From positions 1-46,176 of the forward strand of contig JAFQLS010000019.1 in the NCBI GenBank assembly GCA_017396555.1: a stretch of DNA of 46,176 nucleotides. The letters run 5' to 3'. The position numbers and the translations under genes were made by a program. The stretch is from Lachnospiraceae bacterium. Lineage in GTDB: Bacteria > Bacillota > Clostridia > Lachnospirales > Lachnospiraceae. Positions 9,085 to 18,338 of this stretch are shown here, piece by piece (the first letter of the stretch is position 1; each line of letters starts with the position of its first letter). Under the pieces are notes generated by a model that was given only the letters and a program-made list of their open reading frames with translations, searched no databases and was not told the DNA's origin.

Positions 9085-11700
9085 TTATTTTACTTTAACT
9101 GATTTAACACTACTGAATTCTGAGTAAACTTTTTTCCCAGATTCATTTGTTTTATAGCTTCTCACCTTGAAATAGTATGTTTTATTACTAGTCAAACCTG
9201 ATTTAGTATATTTCACAGTATTCTTAGATGCAGTTGAAATCTTAGTATATCCCGAGTTCTTTTTAGTAGACATATATACTTCATATCCTTCTGCACCAGT
9301 TACTTTATTCCATGTGATAACTGCTTTTTTCTTTGAATTACCTGTAACAGTAACTTTTGTTGCTGCTGTTTTTGTCATCATAGTTTTTGTAGCAGAAACA
9401 GCACCATGAACTCTAACTTTTCCAACTAAACCATAAGCCCTTACCGCATACTTATAATTTGTACCTGCCTTGAGATTTTTAACAGTAAAACTATTTGCAG
9501 TAGATTCTCCTACTGATTTTTGCTTTCCTGTCTTAGTATTTTCAAGGTATATTATATAACCTTTAGCACCTGCAACCTTATTCCACTTAAGAGTAATAGA
9601 ATTTGTTGCATTTCCTGATTGTTTTAAACCTGTTACCTTCTTAGGCTGAATTGTAAAGTTTTCTTTTAATGTTCCTGTATAATTTCCTTTACCTGTTACT
9701 GTAACCCTTGCAGTTCCTATCTTTATGTTGTTTTTATAGGATACTGTATAATCTTTTCCTTCTGTAAGCTTTGTATTTCCAGCCTTAACAACAACAGTAC
9801 CTTTGATAGTTTTTCCTGTATACTGATTCTTTACATTTAATTTAAGAGACGTGATTTTTGCAGGATTAATCTTAAATGTTGACGTCTTAGTACCACCAAA
9901 CTTGCCCTTTCCAGTAACTGTTACTGTAGCGGTTCCAGCATTCTTATTATTCTTATAAGATACTGTATAGTTGTCATTTGTCAATGTTACTAACTGCGAA
10001 TCCACATAAGCTTTAACTGTAACTGTTGGTTTTTGTTCTTTACCATTATATGTATATGTAGTATTTGAAAGAGTTACTGAATCTATTGCAATAAGCTTAT
10101 CAACATTTTTCTCAGTCTTAGTTGCACCGCATCTTGTGCAAGAATATTCCGTTGTCCCTTTTTCATTTACTGTTGGATTTACGACCACTTTGCCATTTTC
10201 ATAATCATACTCATGATTCTTACAAACGGCTACAAACTTAGCTTTTGTAGAATCATAATTGCCATTTGCTATAACCGCATTCCATATAGCCGATAGACTT
10301 CTTAATTCACCATAATTATGCCCATCGTATTCAAATTTCCAACCATCCGGGCAATTATCATTTTGATATCTGCCAGCTAATTCATTTTTTTCAAATATAC
10401 AATAACATTTATAATCCTCATATTCTTCTAAATAGTCAAAGCAATAACAATCCGAAAGAGGTGTACACTCACAACCAAAATCCCAATCCAAAACTTCTTC
10501 TGATATAGTCAAATCTTCTCCTCTAGTTCCATCCATCTCATAATACGGAATGGTATACTCTTTTGCCGGAAGGCATGTCGCCAATATCGGATAATTTTCC
10601 TCATAATAATAAATATGATAATCCCCTGGAATTCTTGTATCAGAATAATCTTCGCAATCAAGACCTGTACTAATTTGATCAGAATGCGTTTTAACCGAGC
10701 CACCACAATACCATACAGTCCACACTGTCCATTCTATTTCTTGGTTTTCGTCATATTCACAATGCTTAAGAGCTTTCTTTACATCTGGATTATCAATAAT
10801 TTTCTCGCCCGGTTCTAGCCAAACAATCGGATAGTCAGCATTAGCGCCTGCCATTCCTCCTTCATTATTTGCAGCATTTTCATACATTTCCTCATTATAT
10901 GTGTAATTTATTTTATAAGGCATCTTCTTAGTCGGAATAAGTTTTTTAAACTCATACTCTTGATAAAACTCCTTTGATAAAGTCATTTCTCTTACTAAAT
11001 CAGAATAACTTGAAATAAACACATCACTTTTTAATACCTCTGCAACATATGGTTTAGACTCTAAAAATTCTCCTTCTTCATCATATACATCTTCATATTC
11101 TATAACTTCACTTTCAGAATATAACATATACCCAATATATCCTTCCGGAATTACTAATTCTTCTGTCCCTTTATCACTCTCAATATTATATGTAATTTCT
11201 GAAACCTTTGTTGTGCCTGTTTCATCATACACATCTAATGTATAATTTCTAGGAATAAAATCCGGTATTAAACATGGAAAATAATAATCTCCATTATCCG
11301 AAACACTTCCATATTCTTTTATATCTTCTTCAGTAACTACATAATTTCTTCCAATTTCTTTTTTCTTACTATCACTATGAACCATTCCATCTTCTTTAAC
11401 TTCATAAATTGTAAAATTATTAAAGGTGTAATACTCATAATAATTTTCAGCACATTCAGCCGGATTATCACCTAAAGACACACTATGTTCGTAGTAATTA
11501 GATAAATCAACCGTACCATTTTCCTCTAATTGATTTTCAAATTCCTTCGCAGAAATCAAATAAATTTCCATACAAACATTTCTTTCACCTCTTAGGTCAT
11601 AGTCCTCATCACTAATCGCAGCAAAAGCACTTGTTGCAGTTGATACAACCATTGTCATTGCCATAATCAAGGCAATTAACCCTTTAAATCTTTTCTTCAT
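9085..11700 (-). CDS. large secreted multidomain protein (Ig-like repeats plus two fibronectin-III-like domains), copy B
   Basis: 871 residues from the preferred ATG at 11698-11700, chosen because a GGAGG site lies six bases upstream and the peptide is then the same as in copy A (MKKRFKGLIALIMAMTMVVS). The layout repeats copy A: a divergent acidic N-terminal half, a Cys-pair segment (CKNHEYD...YSCTRCG), two beta repeats (VTVTGKGKFGGTKTSTF is almost shared), and two fibronectin-III-like domains ending FSSVKSVKVK. Similarity is high in the C-terminal 350 residues and low before, as expected if the N-terminal halves bind different ligands. No cell-wall sorting signal. Transcribed alone. Confidence 0.85.
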   Translation of the reverse strand: MKKRFKGLIALIMAMTMVVSTATSAFAAISDEDYDLRGERNVCMEIYLISAKEFENQLEENGTVDLSNYYEHSVSLGDNPAECAENYYEYYTFNNFTIYEVKEDGMVHSDSKKKEIGRNYVVTEEDIKEYGSVSDNGDYYFPCLIPDFIPRNYTLDVYDETGTTKVSEITYNIESDKGTEELVIPEGYIGYMLYSESEVIEYEDVYDEEGEFLESKPYVAEVLKSDVFISSYSDLVREMTLSKEFYQEYEFKKLIPTKKMPYKINYTYNEEMYENAANNEGGMAGANADYPIVWLEPGEKIIDNPDVKKALKHCEYDENQEIEWTVWTVWYCGGSVKTHSDQISTGLDCEDYSDTRIPGDYHIYYYEENYPILATCLPAKEYTIPYYEMDGTRGEDLTISEEVLDWDFGCECTPLSDCYCFDYLEEYEDYKCYCIFEKNELAGRYQNDNCPDGWKFEYDGHNYGELRSLSAIWNAVIANGNYDSTKAKFVAVCKNHEYDYENGKVVVNPTVNEKGTTEYSCTRCGATKTEKNVDKLIAIDSVTLSNTTYTYNGKEQKPTVTVKAYVDSQLVTLTNDNYTVSYKNNKNAGTATVTVTGKGKFGGTKTSTFKINPAKITSLKLNVKNQYTGKTIKGTVVVKAGNTKLTEGKDYTVSYKNNIKIGTARVTVTGKGNYTGTLKENFTIQPKKVTGLKQSGNATNSITLKWNKVAGAKGYIIYLENTKTGKQKSVGESTANSFTVKNLKAGTNYKYAVRAYGLVGKVRVHGAVSATKTMMTKTAATKVTVTGNSKKKAVITWNKVTGAEGYEVYMSTKKNSGYTKISTASKNTVKYTKSGLTSNKTYYFKVRSYKTNESGKKVYSEFSSVKSVKVK

Positions 11701-11738
11701 ATTTAACCTCCATAAATAAATTTTCAAAAAACATATTT

Positions 11739-11767
11739 ATAATATCACTTTTTAAATTCATTTTCAA
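11739..11767 (-). promoter_or_regulatory. promoter of secreted protein copy B
   Basis: TTGAAA (11762-11767), 17 bases, TATTAT (11739-11744). The spacer ends AAAAGTGA as in copy A. Confidence 0.65.
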
Positions 11768-11782
11768 CACTTTACCACAACA

Positions 11783-11820
11783 AAGGACAGAAAAACACAA
11801 AATTTGTATTATTTCTGTCC
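11783..11820 (-). terminator. terminator after the glycosyltransferase gene
   Basis: GGACAGAAA and TTTCTGTCC arms with a partly paired interior, 17 bases after the stop of the 11838-12521 gene. The stem sequence is related to those at 6341 and 9041. Confidence 0.65.
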
Positions 11821-11837
11821 TCAATTTTTCTATAAAA

Positions 11838-12521
11838 TTAATTTTTAAGCATATATACAAGGTGTCTGATTCCATCCCTTACTGTATTAAGATGCGATGA
11901 ATGTCCCCTTCCGTCTCTTCTTAAAACAGTAGGTATCTGTGTTATTTTCTCGCCACTTTTTACAAAGCACCCTATAATCTCTGTAGCAAACTCCATTCCA
12001 CCACATTGCATATTAAATTCAAGTGCTTTTTCTCTGTCAAACCCTCTAAGTCCACAATGAAAATCAACAATATTTGTCTTATATTTCACTCTGCCAAACC
12101 ACGAAAGAAATGGCACGCCTATGTATTTATGTGAAAACGGCATTGCACCTTTTTCAATTCCACCTGCAAACCTATTACCCATAACAAGCTTATTACCTTG
12201 TCTAAGTTTTTCGAGAAAACCATCTAAATTATAGAAATCATAGCTCATATCGCAATCTCCCATAATTATATACTTTCCCCTTGCCTGTCTTATTCCACCA
12301 AGCAAAGCATTTCCATATCCTTTATCTTCAACGGATACAACTCTCGCTCCACTTTCAATTGCAATCTGCACGGAATTATCCGTACTTTTATTGTCAGCAA
12401 TAAGTATCTCTGCTTCCACTTCACTTTCTTCGATAAACCTTTTAGCTTCTTCAATACACTTACCTAAAGTCTTTTCTTCGTTGAGGCATGGCATAAGAAT
12501 TGTCAACTCTACTTTTTCCAT
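11838..12521 (-). CDS. family 2 glycosyltransferase (dolichol-phosphate-mannose-synthase-like)
   Basis: 227 residues, a GT-A fold family 2 enzyme. It shows the N-terminal nucleotide-binding MPCLNEEKTLGKCI, IADNKSTDNS, the metal-binding acidic motif MGDCDMSYDF (DxD type) and HCGLRGFDRE further on. The compact form without membrane helices resembles undecaprenyl- or dolichyl-phosphate sugar transferases. The start overlaps the previous gene by 13 bases. With its membrane partner it likely makes or uses a lipid-linked sugar for surface glycosylation. The exact donor and acceptor cannot be read from the sequence. Confidence 0.85.
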   Translation of the reverse strand: MEKVELTILMPCLNEEKTLGKCIEEAKRFIEESEVEAEILIADNKSTDNSVQIAIESGARVVSVEDKGYGNALLGGIRQARGKYIIMGDCDMSYDFYNLDGFLEKLRQGNKLVMGNRFAGGIEKGAMPFSHKYIGVPFLSWFGRVKYKTNIVDFHCGLRGFDREKALEFNMQCGGMEFATEIIGCFVKSGEKITQIPTVLRRDGRGHSSHLNTVRDGIRHLVYMLKN

Positions 12522-13789
12522 AGCCTCACCTCCACGTTAAACCATATCATACTAAGCAAAGCCATAAAAGACACACATTGAGCTCTATAAGTAAAGAATT
12601 CATGCAAATATGAATGGTTATTTAGTACTGCAAATCTTATATATGGTAATACTCCAATAATTAGTAAAATCAAAGCAATTTCTTTATTTTTCTTTTTACT
12701 TCTAAAAAGATAATATATGGAACCTATTATCATAACAAACAGAATTAAACCACCAATAACTCTTCCAGCATCCACCCTCACTGTTCCACCAAATGCAGTT
12801 GATAAATTAGCCGGAATTGCATATAAAAATTCCTCAAAAGCAGTAATATTCTCCTCCGCTTCAACTCCGTTAAATCTTTCCTTTGCTGAAGAGAATGCAG
12901 TTGTGATTTTGTTTTCACCTGTCACTATACTTGCAAGAATCCATTTACATGCAAAACAAGATACATAAGAAACTCCCCATGCCAAGCCCGACTTAATAAG
13001 CAACAATATGTTTTCTTTTCTATATCCAAGTCTGTTATCCTTTGCTCTCACAATAAATACAAGCATAAGAGGTAAAAGAATCGATACTGTCTCAGTTGTT
13101 AAAAAATCATAAAAAGCAACCATTACTCCACTAATAACAGAGCAAAGCGTAATAGAATTGTCCCCTTTCTTTTCAAACAACAAAAAAACTATACACATAA
13201 GCATCGCCACGTTAAATGCCGACATATATTCCAAAGAAAGTCTAATATTCCATATCTGAACAAGCGCCATGGAAATCAATAGCAAGACCGCAGCCACTCC
13301 ACATTTTTTCTTACACAAAATAACACAGACAATTAAAAGCATAAGAACAAAGACTCCAAAGGAAATCCATTCAATAGTTTCAACTGTAGTAAAAAGCATC
13401 AGTGGTCTTATAAATGTAACACTTCCATGCCAGTATCTCGTATAATCCTGATTAGCTTCATGACCATTAATAGAAGAATATAGTCCATAATTTTCTCCTC
13501 TGTCCTCGCCATCATAATACTTAGTATCCAGCGAAGATACAAAAGCATCTTTGCTGTCTATATTCCAAAGGACACCTAACAAAATAGAATCAGCATAATT
13601 ATCTTCTATTCCATTCATACTTCCACTCTTTGAAAATTGATAAGGTTGCTTATCACTATAGCTTATTGAGCTTTTAAGCATATTATCTTTTATACTATTA
13701 TTAGGTATTAAAGCTGATAAAAATAACAATAACCAAAGTATTGTCAATGTTCCAACAAAAGCGCCAACATATCCTAAAATTTTTTTCAA
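12509..13789 (-). CDS. polytopic membrane protein, probable GT-C-like glycosyltransferase
   Basis: About 426 residues with roughly ten hydrophobic helices, including one at the N-terminus and a run through the C-terminal half, and a first outer loop of about 100 residues (residues 35-130) rich in Asp and Tyr. This is the build of GT-C or DUF6056-type membrane proteins that use polyprenyl-phosphate sugars. The TTG at 13787-13789 is preferred because an AGGAGG site stands just before it; an in-frame ATG at 13808-13810 lies upstream of that site. The gene overlaps the family-2 glycosyltransferase gene, so the pair is probably one functional unit. No catalytic motif was firmly identified. Confidence 0.65.
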   Translation of the reverse strand: MKKILGYVGAFVGTLTILWLLLFLSALIPNNSIKDNMLKSSISYSDKQPYQFSKSGSMNGIEDNYADSILLGVLWNIDSKDAFVSSLDTKYYDGEDRGENYGLYSSINGHEANQDYTRYWHGSVTFIRPLMLFTTVETIEWISFGVFVLMLLIVCVILCKKKCGVAAVLLLISMALVQIWNIRLSLEYMSAFNVAMLMCIVFLLFEKKGDNSITLCSVISGVMVAFYDFLTTETVSILLPLMLVFIVRAKDNRLGYRKENILLLIKSGLAWGVSYVSCFACKWILASIVTGENKITTAFSSAKERFNGVEAEENITAFEEFLYAIPANLSTAFGGTVRVDAGRVIGGLILFVMIIGSIYYLFRSKKKNKEIALILLIIGVLPYIRFAVLNNHSYLHEFFTYRAQCVSFMALLSMIWFNVEVRLWKK

Positions 13790-13821
13790 AACAAAACCTC
13801 CTAAAATCAATCCTCATTGAT

Positions 13822-13850
13822 ATATTAAGCCGTTCCACACAATTCGTCAA
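13822..13850 (-). promoter_or_regulatory. promoter of the glycosyltransferase pair
   Basis: TTGACG (13845-13850), 17 bases, TAATAT (13822-13827), between the end of recX and the membrane protein start. Confidence 0.5.
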
Positions 13851-13859
13851 TAAATTTGT

Positions 13860-14468
13860 CTAAACTTCATTACTCTTAAGCATATTACTCGCTCTGGTTA
13901 TATCTTCAAAGCTAAAACCTCTTCTTAATAATCTTGACATTAACTTCGACTTTGTTTTATCATCACAATCGATCATTTCATTAAGAATTTTACTATGTTT
14001 ATCAAGTATTATTTGAGCGGAGTCTATATTATTATTGGATAATTTACCTTTAATTAACTCTTCTGAAATCCCTTTAGAAGATAATTTCATTCTAATTAAA
14101 CGTTTACTTTCGTCATTTATATATCTATCTATGTAATTGTTTACAAATCTTTCATCATCAATATATCCATATTCCTTTAACTTATCAATAACCTTGCATA
14201 TAATTTCTTCCGGATAATATCCTCTTTTCAATTTATTTCGCATCTCATATTCCGTATAATCTCTGATTGTCAAAATACAAAACGAGCGTTCACGCGCTCG
14301 TTTGTATAAAACAGAATATATCTCAGTTAAAGTATCTTGTGATAATTCATTATGTTTCTTTATTCCAAGTCGTATCATTTCTCCCTTATATAAAGAACAT
14401 AACAACTCATTATCCACATATATCTTGGATCTTTTTCTATCAATATCAACTATATCTGTTATAATCAT
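13860..14468 (-). CDS. recX: regulatory protein RecX
   Basis: 202 residues, a modulator of RecA filament stability. It has the repeated three-helix RecX units: 'CILTIRDYTEYEMRNKLKRG', 'EYGYIDDERFVNNYIDRY' and a final 'KSKLMSRLLRRGFSFEDI'. The start codon overlaps the recA stop (TAATG), the usual coupling, so RecX is made under the same SOS control as RecA. Length is within the family range for Firmicutes. Confidence 0.93.
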   Translation of the reverse strand: MIITDIVDIDRKRSKIYVDNELLCSLYKGEMIRLGIKKHNELSQDTLTEIYSVLYKRARERSFCILTIRDYTEYEMRNKLKRGYYPEEIICKVIDKLKEYGYIDDERFVNNYIDRYINDESKRLIRMKLSSKGISEELIKGKLSNNNIDSAQIILDKHSKILNEMIDCDDKTKSKLMSRLLRRGFSFEDITRASNMLKSNEV

Positions 14469-15505
14469 TACTTTTCATCCTGTTCTGAATCAATTTCTGT
14501 AACTCCGTCACCATTTAATCCATATTTTTCTCTTACAAGCTCCTCAATTTCTGCCATCATATCAGGATTATTCTTAAGAGTAAGCTTTGCATTTTCTCTT
14601 CCTTGTCCAATCTTATCATTCTTATATGCATACCACGCACCACTCTTATTAACAATATTACATTCAGCTGCAAGATCTAATATATCGCCGGTTCTTGAAA
14701 TACCTTCACCAAACATAATATCAAATTCAGCTTCTCTAAATGGTGGAGCAATCTTATTCTTTACAACCTTAACTCTTGTTCTGCTTCCTATAACTTCTCC
14801 GCTTTGCTTTAATGTCTCAATCTTACGCACATCCATTCTTATTGAAGAATAAAACTTGAGCGCTCTACCACCGGTAGTTGTCTCCGGACTACCAAACATT
14901 ATTCCAACTTTTTCTCTTAGCTGATTAATAAACACAACAATACAGTTTGATTTACTAATAACTGCTGTAAGCTTTCTTAATGCCTGAGACATAAGTCTTG
15001 CCTGAAGACCTACATGAGAATCTCCCATTTCACCATCTATCTCCGCTTTAGGAACAAGAGCTGCTACAGAGTCAACAATTATAATATCTACAGCTCCTGA
15101 ACGAACCATAGTTTCCGTAATCTCTAATGCCTGTTCACCATAATCCGGCTGAGAGATATATAAATTATCAATATCCACTCCTATATTTCCTGCATAAACC
15201 GGATCTAACGCATGTTCGGCATCAATAAACCCTGCAATACCTCCTCTTTTCTGTACCTCTGCAATCATATGTAACGCAACTGTAGTCTTACCACTTGACT
15301 CCGGACCATAAATCTCTATAATTCTTCCCTTTGGTACGCCACCCAAACCTAATGCAATATCCAAACTTAACGAGCCCGTAGGAATTGTCTCTATACTCAT
15401 GGACTTACTTCTATCACCAAGCTTCATAACAGAGCCTTTACCATGCTGTTTTTCAATCTGTGCTAATGCTGCATCCAATGCTTTTAACTTATCATTCTTT
15501 TCCAT
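14468..15505 (-). CDS. recA: recombinase RecA
   Basis: 345 residues. Walker A GPESSGKT lies near residues 67-74. The catalytic glutamate region ([10 protein letters not shown]), Walker B ([13 protein letters not shown]), DNA-binding loops ([37 protein letters not shown]) and FINQLREK are all present. It drives homologous recombination and triggers LexA self-cleavage. A GGAGGATC ribosome binding site precedes the ATG. Transcription is from a near-consensus promoter with a LexA-type box just downstream of the -10, so it is self-regulated through the SOS response. Co-transcribed with recX. Confidence 0.99.
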   Translation of the reverse strand: MEKNDKLKALDAALAQIEKQHGKGSVMKLGDRSKSMSIETIPTGSLSLDIALGLGGVPKGRIIEIYGPESSGKTTVALHMIAEVQKRGGIAGFIDAEHALDPVYAGNIGVDIDNLYISQPDYGEQALEITETMVRSGAVDIIIVDSVAALVPKAEIDGEMGDSHVGLQARLMSQALRKLTAVISKSNCIVVFINQLREKVGIMFGSPETTTGGRALKFYSSIRMDVRKIETLKQSGEVIGSRTRVKVVKNKIAPPFREAEFDIMFGEGISRTGDILDLAAECNIVNKSGAWYAYKNDKIGQGRENAKLTLKNNPDMMAEIEELVREKYGLNGDGVTEIDSEQDEK

Positions 15506-15536
15506 ATATCTGATCCTCCATAATAATACGTCCTTT

Positions 15537-15550
15537 CGAACGAATGTTCG
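15537..15550. promoter_or_regulatory. SOS box (LexA operator) of recA
   Basis: CGAACGAATGTTCG, a match to the Gram-positive LexA consensus CGAACN4GTTCG. It lies between the -10 (15561-15566) and the recA ribosome binding site. Confidence 0.9.
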
Positions 15551-15560
15551 TCTTAAGACT

Positions 15561-15589
15561 ATAATAGTCTATTTAAGTGCCTATGTCAA
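15561..15589 (-). promoter_or_regulatory. promoter of recA-recX
   Basis: TTGACA (15584-15589), 17 bases, TATTAT (15561-15566). Confidence 0.8.
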
Positions 15590-15621
15590 CCATATTTTTT
15601 AATAAATTTACACACAATAAG

Positions 15622-15655
15622 AAAATAGTTGTGTTAATGGTAACACAACTATTTT
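15622..15655 (-). terminator. terminator of the yicC-cinA operon
   Basis: A perfect 15-bp stem (15622-15636 with 15641-15655), loop ATGG, A/T-rich ends, 6 bases after the cinA stop. It separates the operon from the recA promoter. Confidence 0.85.
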
Positions 15656-15661
15656 ATATAG

Positions 15662-16147
15662 TCAATATATTTTATATTTTTTAACTATTAATTCCTGAAG
15701 AATATTTAATGCTTTTTTTGCAGCATTTTCTCTTATACTTTCCCTATCTCCATTAAATTGACATTTTTCAACCAAAGTATTACCTTCAAGATAACAACCA
15801 ATAAACACAGTCCCTACAGGCAATTCCTTAGTACCACCAAGAGGTCCTGCAATACCTGTAACCGAAAGTGCTACACTTGTATGCGCTGTTTTAGCTCCCT
15901 TTATAGCCATTTCTCTTGCAGTCTGCTCGCTTACCACGCCAAACTTTTCAATTATTTTTTTATCAACACCTACAAGTTCACATTTTGCATCATTTGAATA
16001 TGTTATAAAACCTTTTTCATATACCTGTGATACACCAGACACATTCGTAAGCTTTGAAGCAATTTTACCGCCGGTGCACGATTCAATAGTGGTTATTGTC
16101 AGATTATTATCCATTAAAAGCTTAACTACATTATCTTCTATAGCCAT
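15662..16147 (-). CDS. cinA: CinA-type nicotinamide-nucleotide amidohydrolase (stand-alone C-terminal domain)
   Basis: 161 residues, corresponding only to the C-terminal (PncC) amidase domain of CinA. This domain converts nicotinamide mononucleotide to nicotinate mononucleotide in pyridine-nucleotide recycling. The motifs TTIESCTGGKIASKLTNVSG, 'EKGFITYSNDAK' and 'VALSVTGIAGPLGGT' are typical. The MoaB-like N-terminal half of full CinA is absent, which is common. The ATG overlaps the pgsA stop (TAATG). Last gene of the operon. Confidence 0.93.
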   Translation of the reverse strand: MAIEDNVVKLLMDNNLTITTIESCTGGKIASKLTNVSGVSQVYEKGFITYSNDAKCELVGVDKKIIEKFGVVSEQTAREMAIKGAKTAHTSVALSVTGIAGPLGGTKELPVGTVFIGCYLEGNTLVEKCQFNGDRESIRENAAKKALNILQELIVKKYKIY

Positions 16148-16695
16148 TATTTATTCATATTCCTTTCGCTAAGAACAGCCTTATTTTTCCACAAATAATC
16201 AATAAGAGAAATTATAGTTAATGCTAACGATGCGTATACAAATATATACTCCAACACAACAAACCAAGTGTAATTCCAATCAAGAATCAACAGAATTATC
16301 ATTATCATCTGAAATGTTGTCTTGTATTTGCCCCACATACTTGCAGCTATAACAACTCCGTTATCAGCCGCTATTGTTCTAAATCCACTTATGGCAAGTT
16401 CCCTGCTTATGATTACTATAACAATCCATGCATATAACTTATCTCCTATCAAGCATATAAGTGCAGCACAAACCAACAGCTTATCAGCCAACGGATCCAT
16501 AAACTTTCCAAAATTTGTTACAAGATTGTATTTTCTCGCAATTTGTCCATCCAAAAAGTCCGTAATACTTGCGAGCGCAAATACACTTACTGCAATATAT
16601 TTGTCAGCTTCTCCAAATATGTCAACACACATAAATACAACAAATATTGGAATCATAAGCACTCTTAAAATTGTTAATTTATTTGGTAAATTCAT
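16147..16695 (-). CDS. pgsA: CDP-diacylglycerol--glycerol-3-phosphate 3-phosphatidyltransferase
   Basis: 182 residues with several membrane helices. The CDP-alcohol phosphotransferase signature DxxDGxxARx8GxxxDxxxD is complete in 'SITDFLDGQIARKY' and 'FGKFMDPLADKLL'. It makes phosphatidylglycerol phosphate, the first committed step to phosphatidylglycerol. The ATG at 16693-16695 is chosen because AGGAGG lies just upstream; the frame is open further (to 16722) but with no such site. It follows rimO by 14 bases. Confidence 0.95.
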   Translation of the reverse strand: MNLPNKLTILRVLMIPIFVVFMCVDIFGEADKYIAVSVFALASITDFLDGQIARKYNLVTNFGKFMDPLADKLLVCAALICLIGDKLYAWIVIVIISRELAISGFRTIAADNGVVIAASMWGKYKTTFQMIMIILLILDWNYTWFVVLEYIFVYASLALTIISLIDYLWKNKAVLSERNMNK

Positions 16696-16709
16696 ATTAA
16701 TCCTCCTGT

Positions 16710-18038
16710 TTACTGAACACAAATTTCTCCAATTAAATCATATTCTAATGCTCCGGTAACCTTAACAAAACAAAAATCTCCAGACATTAAGTCTTCATCA
16801 GTAGTAATAAATATGTTTCCGTCTATTCCCGGCGCATCCATATATGTTCTTCCAACATAAGCATTTTCATCAGGTATATGGCCTTCTATAATAACAGGGA
16901 TAATCTTACCTATCATATCCTCCGCCTTGTCAAAGGCAATTTCCTGTTGAAGTTCCATAATCTCATCTCGTCTGTCTTCTTTTATATTATCTTCTATTTG
17001 TTCTTCAAAATTTGCTGCCGGAGTTCCTTCCTCCGCCGAATAACTAAACACTCCCAGACGATCAAATTCTATTTCATCCACAAACTTCATCAAAATCTCA
17101 TGTTCTTCCTGTGTTTCTCCCGGAAAACCGGATATTAATGTTGTTCTTAACTTTATTTCCGGAATCTCTTTCCTTAAATTACTAATTATAGCATATAAAT
17201 CAGCATTATTTGTTCTTCTTCCCATCAGTTTAAGAATTCTGTCACTTGCATGTTGAATAGGCATATCAAGATACTTACAAATCTTTTGCTCGTTTTTTAT
17301 AACCTCAATCAACTCATCATCAATTTCTTCAGGATAACAGTACATAATTCTTATCCATTGTATGCCGGATATTTTGCACAATTCCTTAAGCAACTTAGGT
17401 AAAGACTTTTTACCATATATATCTACACCATACATAGTCGTTTCCTGCGCAACGAGAATAAGTTCTTTAACACCCTGACTTGCCAGATATTCAGCTCTTT
17501 TAACAAGCTTTTCCATAGGAACACTTCTATAATTACCTCGAATCTTTGGAATAATACAATAAGTACACATTTTATTACAGCCTTCTGCTATTTTTAAATG
17601 TGCATAATGACCTCCTGTTGTAATAACTCTCTTAGCATCAGAATCAACCAAACGATTAAGCTGAGACATATATTCTTTTTTTATTCCGTTTTTTACATCT
17701 TCAATAGCACAAACTATTGCATCATAAGAACTTGTACCAATTATTGCATCAACTTCCGGAAGTTCTCTACGTATTTCTTCGCTATATCTTTGAGCAAGGC
17801 ACCCGGTAACAATCAACCCTTTGCATTTACCAATTTCTTTGTATCTGCCCATTTCAATGATTGTATTAATACTTTCTTCCTTTGCATCATTAATAAAACA
17901 ACACGAATTAATAACAATAATATCTGCCTCAATCTCGTCATTGGTAAATTGATATCCTGACTCTGACAGCATACCGAGCATTTCCTCAGTATCAACTAAA
18001 TTCTTATCACAGCCTAATGAAACAAATAATACTTTCAC
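16710..18038 (-). CDS. rimO: ribosomal protein S12 methylthiotransferase RimO
   Basis: 442 residues, a radical-SAM enzyme that methylthiolates an aspartate of ribosomal protein S12. It has the N-terminal MTTase domain (FVSLGCDKNLVDTEEMLG, with Cys residues for the auxiliary Fe-S cluster, also NSCCFI and VTGCLAQRY), the radical-SAM CxxxCxxC motif (EGCNKMCTYCIIP) and a C-terminal TRAM domain (about 375-442). The 'LGCDKN' and 'CIIPKIRG' forms distinguish RimO from MiaB. In the operon between rpoZ and pgsA. Confidence 0.96.
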   Translation of the reverse strand: MKVLFVSLGCDKNLVDTEEMLGMLSESGYQFTNDEIEADIIVINSCCFINDAKEESINTIIEMGRYKEIGKCKGLIVTGCLAQRYSEEIRRELPEVDAIIGTSSYDAIVCAIEDVKNGIKKEYMSQLNRLVDSDAKRVITTGGHYAHLKIAEGCNKMCTYCIIPKIRGNYRSVPMEKLVKRAEYLASQGVKELILVAQETTMYGVDIYGKKSLPKLLKELCKISGIQWIRIMYCYPEEIDDELIEVIKNEQKICKYLDMPIQHASDRILKLMGRRTNNADLYAIISNLRKEIPEIKLRTTLISGFPGETQEEHEILMKFVDEIEFDRLGVFSYSAEEGTPAANFEEQIEDNIKEDRRDEIMELQQEIAFDKAEDMIGKIIPVIIEGHIPDENAYVGRTYMDAPGIDGNIFITTDEDLMSGDFCFVKVTGALEYDLIGEICVQ

Positions 18039-18068
18039 TTTTTGCTCCTAATTAAAAATCTCTAATAT

Positions 18069-18308
18069 TTATACGTCTTCCTCGTCACCTTCAATAGTAA
18101 CTTTAGAATTGTATAATTCATCAATAGCAACTGACAAAGCCTTCTTATCTTTATCATCAACTAACGGTTCTTCACCTGCGACAATCTGTCTTGCTCTCTT
18201 TGAAGTAGCAATAACAATAGAATATCTACTCTGTACTACTGGCTGTTCTCCTGGTTCAACCTCGCTGTTTACTACAGCCATTAAATCTGAATAAGATGGG
18301 TGTAACAT
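18069..18308 (-). CDS. rpoZ: RNA polymerase omega subunit
   Basis: 79 residues. It starts MLHPSYSDLM, and the core carries the omega signature SRYSIVIATSKRARQIVAG. The C-terminal part (KKALSVAIDELYNSKV) is family-like. The ATG at 18306-18308 follows a GGAGG and is preferred over the ATG four codons upstream. Between gmk and rimO, as usual in Clostridia. Confidence 0.93.
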   Translation of the reverse strand: MLHPSYSDLMAVVNSEVEPGEQPVVQSRYSIVIATSKRARQIVAGEEPLVDDKDKKALSVAIDELYNSKVTIEGDEEDV

Positions 18309-18338
18309 AAAATCCTCCATTCTGCCCTATTTTAGGCA

